From CAYPNF01 sp964411985 (GTDB taxonomy: Bacteria > Verrucomicrobiota > Verrucomicrobiia > Limisphaerales > J093), in contig CAYPNF010000018.1 in the NCBI GenBank assembly GCA_964411985.1, positions 69,387-133,386 of the forward strand: a stretch of 64,000 bases of DNA. Direction: 5' to 3'. The notes below the pieces were generated by a model. That model searched no databases and was not told the origin of the DNA. It saw only the letters and a list, made by a program, of their open reading frames with translations. The position numbers and the translations under genes were made by a program. Positions 17,550-24,999 of the stretch are shown here, piece by piece. Within the stretch, counting starts at the first letter, position 1. Every line of letters starts with the position of its first letter.

Positions 17550-18908
17550 ATGACACACCTTACATCCATTCTGACTCCCCTTATCGCCTTCGTCGCCGGC
17601 ATCAGTGCACTCCTGGCCGTTGCCGCGCCGCCCTCAGGACTAACCACCTGCTCGGACCTGACCCTGGAAGTCAACGGCGTGCCAGTGTGGGTGGAGAATC
17701 TGACCAAAGCGTGCCCGCCGGACGCGCCCGACTGGTTTCGCTACAACACCTCCAACAACCTGGCGGTGAACATCGCCTCCTTCACTTGCACGAACGCCAG
17801 CACGTTAAGCCTCCATCTCGAAAGACCCGTGAAGGCCCTGACCGTCCGTCCGAAGCGCCTGCAGGTTGCCGTGACCGGCAAGGACCGGGATTGGAGCCTC
17901 GCATTACCCGGCCCCTGCAAACTCTACTTGGAGGCTGAGGCTTTGCCTCCGCTCTTGGTGCTTGCCGATCCGCCGGAATCGGATCCGGCACCTGATCCCG
18001 CCAAAACACGGATCTTCGGCCCCGGCTCTCACGATCCAGGTCTCATCACGTTGGAGGATAACGCCCAGGTTTACCTCGCGCAAGGCGCTGTGGTGTATGG
18101 CGGTTTTCGCGGCAAGCCCAAGAACGCCCGGATATTCGGGCGCGGTATCCTCGATGGCAGCAAGCTGAGTTCCTCGATGGTCCAACTGAATGGCGCGTCC
18201 AACGTCGTGGTCGAGGGCATCATCATGCGGTGCGGCAAGGCGTGGCAAAACACGCTGCAGAACTGCGACAACCTCACCTATCGCAACGTCAAGATCCTGA
18301 GCTTCGTCCCCTACGGCGATGGAATCGACCCTGTTTGCAGCCGGAACATCCGCATCGAGAACTGCTTCTTTCGATGCTCGGACGACTGCATCGCCGTGAA
18401 AGCGATGCGTGGCGGCCCGAAGGTATCTGGCATCACGGTGCAGGACTGCATCATGGCCGGCTACAACTTCAGCGACGGCTTCACCATTGGCTACGAAGCG
18501 GTTACGGATGTGATCGAGGATATCACTGTGAAGAACTGCGACATCCTGTATGCCCGCGGTGCCACCAAGGCTGGTCAGCACTCGGCTTTCAGCATCATCT
18601 GCGACGGGCCAGCCACGATCCGGAATGTGACTTTCGAGGACATCCGCGTGGAGGAGAACATCACGCGGATGTTCGAATTGAACGTCACGGACGGGAAATT
18701 CTACAGCCAGGCGCCGCCTGGGCGAATCCAGGGTGTTCGGCTCAAGAACGTCGCCTGGGAGAAGGAGTGTCCCATCCTGATCACCGGCCACAACGCAGAA
18801 CACCTGGTGGAAGACGTGGTATTCGAAGGTTGCCGGGTGGCGGGTGTTCCGCTTTCTGCGACCCAGATCCAGACGAACACGTTTGCCCGCCGGATCGTGG
18901 TCCGATAG
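17550..18908 (+). CDS. Secreted GH28-like (polygalacturonase-type) beta-helix protein
   Basis: The 452-residue protein has a signal peptide (about 1-26), a small N-terminal beta domain (about 27-150) and a beta-helix with GH28-like layout. The first catalytic strand reads YGDGIDP (Asp257, Asp260) and the second reads CSDDCIAVK (Asp278, Asp279), matching the NTD and DD motifs of GH28. The usual GHG motif is missing: the next coil reads GFTIGYEA, and there is no clear RIK. It could still be an active relative, because some GH28-like and dextranase-like families vary here, or it may have another specificity. The gene begins 13 bases after lipoprotein B. A decayed second copy with three internal deletions lies at 34407-34767. 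Confidence 0.85.
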   Translation: MTHLTSILTPLIAFVAGISALLAVAAPPSGLTTCSDLTLEVNGVPVWVENLTKACPPDAPDWFRYNTSNNLAVNIASFTCTNASTLSLHLERPVKALTVRPKRLQVAVTGKDRDWSLALPGPCKLYLEAEALPPLLVLADPPESDPAPDPAKTRIFGPGSHDPGLITLEDNAQVYLAQGAVVYGGFRGKPKNARIFGRGILDGSKLSSSMVQLNGASNVVVEGIIMRCGKAWQNTLQNCDNLTYRNVKILSFVPYGDGIDPVCSRNIRIENCFFRCSDDCIAVKAMRGGPKVSGITVQDCIMAGYNFSDGFTIGYEAVTDVIEDITVKNCDILYARGATKAGQHSAFSIICDGPATIRNVTFEDIRVEENITRMFELNVTDGKFYSQAPPGRIQGVRLKNVAWEKECPILITGHNAEHLVEDVVFEGCRVAGVPLSATQIQTNTFARRIVVR

Positions 18909-18928
18909 AATCGGCGTAATAGCCACTC

Positions 18929-21028
18929 ATGAACGGTATGATACTCAAACTCACCCTCAGAGCCCTCTTCGTTTGCACTGCGCTGGTACAAGCTGCCTTC
19001 GCCACCGACTTTCACGTTGCTACCATTGGCCACGACGCCAACCCCGGCACGCAGGCCAAGCCGTTCGCCACGCTCGAACGCGCCCGCGACGCCATCCGAG
19101 AGTTGAAGAAAGCCGGACCGCTGAGGGAGCCGGTGACGGTGCGGTTGGGCGGCGGGACCTACCCACTGACGCAGGTGGTGCGCTTCGGGCCGGAGGACTC
19201 TGGCACCGCTGCTTGTCCCGTCACTTTTACCGCGGCGGAAGGCGCCGCGGTCGTGCTGGATGGCGGGCGGCGCATCACGGGCTGGAAGAAGTACGATGAC
19301 AAGCTGTGGGTGGCGAACCTACCCGACGTGGCCAGCGGCGAGTGGCGGTTCCGGCAGCTTTACGTCAACGGCCGGCAGGGCGTCCGCGCCCGCACGCCCA
19401 ACGCAGGCTATCTGCGCGTGGCCGGCTGCCCGGAAGGCACGCCCAAGACCGCGCATTATCACAAGGACTGCCAGACCTTCCAGTTCAAGCCGGGCGACAT
19501 CCGCCCCGATTGGAGCAACCTCTCCGACGTTGAGGTCATCGTCTATCACTTTTGGACCGACTCGCACCTGCCCATCAAAACCGTGGACACGCAGTCCAAC
19601 CTCGTCACCTTCGCGCACAAGGCGGGCAAGACCTTCACGGACGATTTCTCCGAGGACGGCGCGCGCTACATCGTGGAGAATGTTTTTGAAGGCTTGGACG
19701 CGCCGGGCGAATGGTATTTGAACCGCCGCACCGGCCAGCTTTTCTACTATCCCATGCCGGGGGAGGAGATGACGAAAGCCGAGGTCGTCGCGCCTTTCGC
19801 TTCAGCGCACCTGCGATTGGAGGGTAACCCTGCGGAGCGGCGTTACGTCGAGCATCTGCGTTTCCGCAACCTGTCTTTTGCCTACTCGAACTTCGATTTC
19901 AAGCCGGGCGATTCTAACGATCGGCAAGGGTCCGCCACCGTGCCGACCGCCGTCACGCTGCGCGGCGCCCGCTCTTGCGCGTTTGCACAATGCCGGTTGT
20001 TCCATCTCGGCACCTTTGGATTCGAGGTGATGGCCGGTTGCTCCGACAACGAATTCACGGGTAACGAACTCGCCCAGTTGGCCGCCGGGGGCATCCGTGT
20101 GGGGGGTGGCAAGGAAACCAGCCCGCCTTGGGACCGCACCCGCAACAATCGCATCACCGACAACTGGCTGCACCATTACGGGCAGGATTTTCCGTCGGCC
20201 GTGGGGGTGCTGCTGACCGACACTGAGGGCAACACCGTGGCCCACAATCATATTCACGACGGCGGTTACACGGGCGTGTCGATCGGCTGGGTGTGGGGCT
20301 ACCAGCGGAGCGTGAGCCAGAACAATCGCGTCGAGTTCAACCACATTCACCACATTGGCGGCGTGCTGTCGGACATGGGCGGCATCTACACTCTCGGGGT
20401 TTCGCCGGGCACGGTCATCCGCAATAACCACATCCACGATGTAGACGCCAACCACTACGGCGGCTGGGGTATTTACCACGACGAAGGCTCCACGCATCTG
20501 CTGGTTGAGAACAACGTGGTGCATCACACCAAGTTCGCCCCCTTCAATATCCACTTCGCCAAGGAAGTCACGGTACGCAACAACATCTTCGCCCTCGGCA
20601 AGCTGGAGCAGATGAGCCGCGGAAAGAACGAACCACACAAGAGTGTGTTCTTCGAGAACAACATCGTGTACTGGCGCGACGGTGCACTGCTTAGCCAGAA
20701 CTGGAAGGATGTTCCCTACACTTTCCACGCCCATCCCAAGGACAAGTCCGGCACGCAAACCCTGACCAACACCTTCGAGTTCGACTGGAACCTCTATTTC
20801 AATCCCACCAACACGCGGGACGAGGTCAAGTGGGCGGGTGGCACCTGGGCCGAGTGGCAACAGCGGGGCAAGGACCGGCATTCGCAATACGCCGACCCAC
20901 TCTTCGTGAACCCGGAACAAGGGGACTTCACGCTCCGGCCCGACTCGCCTGCTTTTGCGTTGGGCTTCCAGCCGATTGACCTTCGCCAGGCGGGGCCCCG
21001 GATCAAGACCGGCCCTCAAGCACAATGA
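18929..21028 (+). CDS. Large secreted parallel beta-helix protein, GH141/GH120-like
   Basis: The 699-residue protein has a signal peptide ending QAAFA, then TDFHVATIGHDANPGTQAKPFATLERARDAIRE, the usual entry of DUF1565-type beta-helix glycosidases. Middle segments such as FRQLYVNGRQGVRARTPN, WYLNRRTGQLFYYPMPGE and GGIYTLGVSPGTVIRNNHIHD, followed by GGWGIYHDEGSTHLLVENNVVHH, resemble the large beta-helix glycosidases related to GH120 and GH141 (the latter includes a fucosidase of rhamnogalacturonan-II breakdown). Family assignment is from memory of these motifs and not proven. The acidic residues of IYHDEGS are candidates for the active site. The stop (21026-21028) is followed by a LamG remnant rather than an intact gene. 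Confidence 0.8.
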   Translation: MNGMILKLTLRALFVCTALVQAAFATDFHVATIGHDANPGTQAKPFATLERARDAIRELKKAGPLREPVTVRLGGGTYPLTQVVRFGPEDSGTAACPVTFTAAEGAAVVLDGGRRITGWKKYDDKLWVANLPDVASGEWRFRQLYVNGRQGVRARTPNAGYLRVAGCPEGTPKTAHYHKDCQTFQFKPGDIRPDWSNLSDVEVIVYHFWTDSHLPIKTVDTQSNLVTFAHKAGKTFTDDFSEDGARYIVENVFEGLDAPGEWYLNRRTGQLFYYPMPGEEMTKAEVVAPFASAHLRLEGNPAERRYVEHLRFRNLSFAYSNFDFKPGDSNDRQGSATVPTAVTLRGARSCAFAQCRLFHLGTFGFEVMAGCSDNEFTGNELAQLAAGGIRVGGGKETSPPWDRTRNNRITDNWLHHYGQDFPSAVGVLLTDTEGNTVAHNHIHDGGYTGVSIGWVWGYQRSVSQNNRVEFNHIHHIGGVLSDMGGIYTLGVSPGTVIRNNHIHDVDANHYGGWGIYHDEGSTHLLVENNVVHHTKFAPFNIHFAKEVTVRNNIFALGKLEQMSRGKNEPHKSVFFENNIVYWRDGALLSQNWKDVPYTFHAHPKDKSGTQTLTNTFEFDWNLYFNPTNTRDEVKWAGGTWAEWQQRGKDRHSQYADPLFVNPEQGDFTLRPDSPAFALGFQPIDLRQAGPRIKTGPQAQ

Positions 21029-21041
21029 CTTCTGCTGCGAG

Positions 21042-21248
21042 ATGATGAGTTCAAGCTGTATCCGTAACCTTGCCAACGACGGCACCGGCGGCCCCTTCAC
21101 CATCGACCGCGTCATTCACAGTTCCTGCGGCGTCGGTTTCACCGGCTGGATTGGCGGCGTGGCGGTGTTCAATCGGGCGCTGAGCGAGGAGGAGATCTCC
21201 ACATTTTCCGCCCTCTCAGGACAGAACCCAATCGCAGGAGCCAAATGA
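21042..21248 (+). pseudogene. Remnant of a LamG protein C-terminus (68-codon open minigene)
   Basis: From about 21074 the sequence matches 14978-15150 of the LamG gene closely, including the NDGTGGPFTI and GFTGWIGGVAVFNRALS segments, and runs in frame to a stop at 21246-21248. The frame is open from ATG 21042, giving a possible 68-residue product without a signal peptide. The stop overlaps the start of the pyruvyl transferase-like gene (ATGA at 21245-21248), the same coupling that the intact LamG gene has with its own neighbour. The N-terminal 370 residues are absent. Best read as the tail of a deleted paralogue; its frame may persist only to keep translation coupled. Confidence 0.8.
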
Positions 21249-22510
21249 ACCGACGACACTTCCTCCGCAGCGCTCTTCTCGCCTCCATCGGCGCTTCAGT
21301 CCACGCGGTCGGGAAGCGTGCGCCGCGCATCCTGCTGCGTTCGTCATGGCAGACAGTGAACATCGGGGACATCGCCCACACACCGGGCGTGCTCGCGCTT
21401 TTGGAGAAGCATCTTCCCGAGGCTGAGGTGTGGCTGTGGCCGAGCAACGTCGGCAATGGAGTGGATGAAATGTTGCGCGCGCGTTTTCCGAAAGTGGAGA
21501 TTGTGAAGGGCGCAGAGAGCTTGAAGCGGGCTTTTGCCGAGTGCGATTTCCTCCTGCACGGCTCCGGCCCCTCGCTCGTTGCGGAGAAGGATGTGGTGCG
21601 CTGGAGCAAGGAAACGGGAAAGCCATACGGCGTCTTTGGCATCACGTTTTCGATGACGGCCTCAACCGCGACGAAGCCCGCCGCGGATGGCGCGGTGGCC
21701 AACACCATCGAGGTGCTGAGCGGTGCAAGGTTCGTTTTCTTCCGAGACTCCGTATCGCTGGAGCTGGCGAGGAAAAGGGGTTGCACGTGTCCGGTAATGG
21801 AGTTCGGGCCGGACGGCGCCTTTGCCACCGACCTGCGCGACGACGCCAGGGCCGACGCATTTCTGAAAGCAAATGGGCTGGAGGAAGGGAAGTTCCTCTG
21901 CTGCATCCCGCGCCTGCGCTACACGCCGTATTGGACGATCCCATCCAAGAAGACCGTGCGCGACGAGCCCAAGCACGCGCGCAACGAGGCGATGAAGGAG
22001 CACGACTGCCGGCCGCTGCGCGACGCCATCATCGCGGTCCTGAAGAAGACTGACCTCAGGATTCTGCTCTGCCCCGAGGACGAGACGCAGATGGCGGTAA
22101 ACAAAGAGATGCTCCTCGACAAGCTGCCTGGCGGCGTGCGCGCGCGTTGCGTGTGGCGCGAGAACTACTGGCTCACCGCCGAGGCGCTGAGCACGTATCG
22201 GCGCAGCGCGGGACTGTTCGGTCACGAGATGCATTCGCCCATCATGTGCATTGGCAACGACATCCCGGCCATCGTCTGCCGCTGGGCCGAGCAGACAAGC
22301 AAGGGCATCATGTGGCGCGACATCGGCCTGGGCGACTGGCTTTTCGACCTCGACAACGAAGACGATCTCCGGCGCACTGTGCCGGCCGTGCTGGCGATGG
22401 CCGAGGACCCGGTCGCGGCCAAAGAGAAAGCCGCCAAAGCCCGCGCGTTCGTTCAGCAACGACAAAGGGAGGCGATCGCTGTGCTGAAGAAGGCACTTCC
22501 CCAATCATGA
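21245..22510 (+). CDS. Tat-exported polysaccharide pyruvyl transferase family protein
   Basis: The 421-residue protein begins MNRRHFLRSALLASIGAS, a twin-arginine export signal. The body matches the polysaccharide pyruvyl transferase family (CsaB/WcaK type): NIGDIAHTPGVLALLEKHLPEAEVWLWPSN near the N-terminus, a DFLLHGSGPSL strand, and the C-terminal SAGLFGHEMHSPIMCIGNDIPAIV segment. Known members transfer pyruvate ketals or act as sulfoquinovose/other sugar transferases in the cytoplasm or periplasm. A ribosome site (CAGGAGC) lies just upstream of ATG 21245, which overlaps the LamG remnant stop. Export by Tat would put it outside the cytoplasm, where the usual donor phosphoenolpyruvate is not available, so its reaction is uncertain. 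Its stop overlaps an ATG that opens the next remnant. A fragment of a second copy lies at 31945-32092. Confidence 0.82.
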   Translation: MNRRHFLRSALLASIGASVHAVGKRAPRILLRSSWQTVNIGDIAHTPGVLALLEKHLPEAEVWLWPSNVGNGVDEMLRARFPKVEIVKGAESLKRAFAECDFLLHGSGPSLVAEKDVVRWSKETGKPYGVFGITFSMTASTATKPAADGAVANTIEVLSGARFVFFRDSVSLELARKRGCTCPVMEFGPDGAFATDLRDDARADAFLKANGLEEGKFLCCIPRLRYTPYWTIPSKKTVRDEPKHARNEAMKEHDCRPLRDAIIAVLKKTDLRILLCPEDETQMAVNKEMLLDKLPGGVRARCVWRENYWLTAEALSTYRRSAGLFGHEMHSPIMCIGNDIPAIVCRWAEQTSKGIMWRDIGLGDWLFDLDNEDDLRRTVPAVLAMAEDPVAAKEKAAKARAFVQQRQREAIAVLKKALPQS

Positions 22511-22710
22511 AACCTCCTGCACTCCTTCCCCCACTCCTCGTTTCCCTTTGAGGACTCATCGTCCACAAGTGGAACCATGCCATTATCACCGGCAACCACC
22601 TGGTCGGCACCCGGCAGGCGTTGCTCGATCTGGGTGAGCACGGCGAGCAGGTGATGATTCGCGACAATGTGTTCCAGAGAAAGCCGGCCCCTGCGAACAT
22701 AAACCCATGA
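22507..22710 (+). pseudogene. Remnant of a beta-helix lipoprotein: signal-peptide start joined to C-terminus
   Basis: ATG 22507 overlaps the preceding stop (ATGA) and encodes MKPPALLPPLLVSL, a signal-peptide-like start, then an in-frame TGA at 22549-22551. In the same frame the sequence continues from about 22552 with GLIVHKWNHAIITGNHLVGTR and onward, matching the last 50 residues of lipoprotein B (17380-17536), to a stop at 22708-22710. About 330 codons of the middle are missing. The only in-frame defect is one stop codon, so this looks like a gene that lost its centre while keeping both ends and the reading frame. Confidence 0.8.
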
Positions 22711-22798
22711 CAACCGCGAGACCGTGAAAGGGAGTAAGGGATTTCCCTATTACGAGAATTGCCTGAGAACGGGTAGGATGATGAGGATGGTTCAGCGA

Positions 22799-24958
22799 AT
22801 GAAACGTTATCTCGTATCAACTCCGTGCGCAGGCCGGTGGGGACGAGTGCGGAACATCCCCGGACCGACGGCCGCATGGGTTGTCGTGCTGGCGCTCGCC
22901 TTCAGCATCCTTGTCACGCAGAGCAAGGCGCAGTTGCCCGACCATGAGGTGCGCGTGCCAGGCTCGGCCATGGGCGAATGGGTTCGCAACGGGCAAGCGG
23001 TGAAGCTCGTCTCCGAGAACATCCGTGGCGGCGTTTCCAAACCGGACCAAATTGTGGCCACGGATGGCCCCACCGGCCAAGCCTGCCACTTCACCGACTA
23101 CTACTTCTGGCTGCCGATGCGGCAGAACCCCGCTGGTCTGGGAAAGACCTGGACTGTGAGCTTGTGGGTGCGCGTCGATGATGGCGACTGGGGCACCTAT
23201 CGGCTTCCCTGGAACAGCAATACCAATGTCAGCCGCAAATATGCCACGATTCACCAGGTGTTGGTCTCGGTACAGGATCCGTTCAAGCCATTCTGGCAGT
23301 TGCGCGTCTTCAACCAGCGTTTGGAACTGGTCCTGAACAACGCCTGGACCGTGATGGGTTCGACCCGTTTTGTGCCGGGCCGGTGGACGCATGTCGCTGC
23401 GGTTCGCGATGAGGACCGGGTGCGCTTGTTCATTGATGGCCAACCTGAGCCTCTTCAGGCGGCGATCCAACTCAACCGTGATACCGGTGCGCTGGCTTGG
23501 CCATCGGCAACCGAGAACGCGGTGGTCGCCACCGGCACCATTCCCGGAGCTGGTCAAAAGGCGCCCGCTTCTTCCGCACTTTTGGTTGTCGGCAACCAGC
23601 ACGACGATGCGGCTCCGGAAGGCGGCCAGTTTGTTGGGGGCATCGGTGGATTCTCCCTGGTGGATCGGATGACTGCGGATGCGGACCTCGCCCGCGCCGC
23701 CTCGGAAGGAAAGCAGAAGGGCGACGCTCTCTCCCTTCGCTACTCGGTGCTCGCCGATCCAGCCGGCGGTGTCTCGGCTCGCGTGGACAAAGGCAATGAA
23801 ACGCCGGAGCAATATCGAAAGCGCATGTCTTGGTGGCATCGCGGCAAATATGGCTTGTTCATGCACTGGAACCCTTCCAGCGTGGGTGCGATGGAAGTCT
23901 CCTGGGGAAGGCAGGATAATCCCGAGCGTTACGACAATCTGTTCAAGGAATTCAACCCCACCCTCTTTGATCCCTCGCAATGGGCCGAAGATGCGAAGCG
24001 AGGTGGCTTCAAGTACATGGTCTGGACCGCGAAGCATCACGATGGCTTCACCATGTGGCCCAGCCAGACCACGGAATACAGCATCGCCGCCACGCCGTAC
24101 AGGAAGGATATCGTGGCCCAATATGTTCAGGCCTTGCGTGCGGCAAAGATGCCGGTGGGAATCTACTTTTCCCCGCGCGATTGGCTGTGGGAACGCCTCC
24201 ATGGCGACCCCGGCAAGGACAAGGCAAAGCGCGAGCAGTTTGTGCAATACATCCGCACGCAATTGACGGAACTCTGCGCCAACTACGGCCCGCTCGATGT
24301 GCTGTGGTTCGATGGTGGCATCGGTGGCGAAGCGGACATGGCTCGCGATATCGTAGGCAAATACCAGGGCGGCAGCGTAGCCAACGACCGCAATGGTCCG
24401 GGCGATCATCTCACCCCCGAGGGCCGCACGCCGCCCCGGCCGTTGATCAACCACGATGGCAGCGATGCCCTTTGGGAAACCTGCAACGGCATGGGCAACG
24501 GCGGGTGGAGCTATCACTTCGACGCCGTGGACGAATATGACGGCCTCATTCGCGAGATGATCGAAATATTCGCGAAAGGCGGCAATCTGCTGCGCAATAT
24601 TGGACCGCGCCCCACCGGAGAATGGTCACCGCAAGCCCGCGAGCGCATTGCTCAGATTGGCGATTGGCTGGCGCGCAACGGTGACAGTGTTTACGGGACA
24701 CACCGCACGCGGCTGGGAAAACAATCGTTTGGTTGGACGACCGCCAATGATTCAACCTTGTTCCTGCACATCCTGCACTGGCCTAAAGACGGCGCGGTTC
24801 GTGTAGAAGGCCTGTTCGACAAAGTCGAGGGCGTCACGCTCCTTGATGGGGGTAAGAAATTGGGCTTCCAACAAAAGGCGGATGTGCTTACGGTCCAATT
24901 ACCCGCCAACGCGCCGGATCCCGTCGATACCGTGATCGCCTGCCGGATCAAGAAATAG
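22799..24958 (+). CDS. Secreted LamG-GH29 alpha-L-fucosidase
   Basis: ATG 22799 is preferred: GAGGAT lies 10 bases upstream and a hydrophobic export segment follows (residues about 24-44). In-frame starts at 22724 (GTG), 22778, 22781 and 22787 are alternatives. The 719-residue product has an N-terminal concanavalin A-like lectin domain (about 50-320, with LFIDGQPEPLQ and GGIGGFSLVDR) and a C-terminal GH29 domain. GH29 marks are HRGKYGLFMHWN, KHHDGF (from Lys412), LDVLWFDGG with the expected nucleophile Asp505, and EIFAKGGNLLRNIGPRPTGEW. GH29 enzymes release alpha-L-fucose with retention. The lectin domain probably holds the substrate. The gene lies between a remnant and the unknown 1142-residue protein. 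Confidence 0.93.
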   Translation: MKRYLVSTPCAGRWGRVRNIPGPTAAWVVVLALAFSILVTQSKAQLPDHEVRVPGSAMGEWVRNGQAVKLVSENIRGGVSKPDQIVATDGPTGQACHFTDYYFWLPMRQNPAGLGKTWTVSLWVRVDDGDWGTYRLPWNSNTNVSRKYATIHQVLVSVQDPFKPFWQLRVFNQRLELVLNNAWTVMGSTRFVPGRWTHVAAVRDEDRVRLFIDGQPEPLQAAIQLNRDTGALAWPSATENAVVATGTIPGAGQKAPASSALLVVGNQHDDAAPEGGQFVGGIGGFSLVDRMTADADLARAASEGKQKGDALSLRYSVLADPAGGVSARVDKGNETPEQYRKRMSWWHRGKYGLFMHWNPSSVGAMEVSWGRQDNPERYDNLFKEFNPTLFDPSQWAEDAKRGGFKYMVWTAKHHDGFTMWPSQTTEYSIAATPYRKDIVAQYVQALRAAKMPVGIYFSPRDWLWERLHGDPGKDKAKREQFVQYIRTQLTELCANYGPLDVLWFDGGIGGEADMARDIVGKYQGGSVANDRNGPGDHLTPEGRTPPRPLINHDGSDALWETCNGMGNGGWSYHFDAVDEYDGLIREMIEIFAKGGNLLRNIGPRPTGEWSPQARERIAQIGDWLARNGDSVYGTHRTRLGKQSFGWTTANDSTLFLHILHWPKDGAVRVEGLFDKVEGVTLLDGGKKLGFQQKADVLTVQLPANAPDPVDTVIACRIKK

Positions 24959-24999
24959 AAACCCCATCAAGACATCTTCGTGAATCGCTGACTCCCTAG

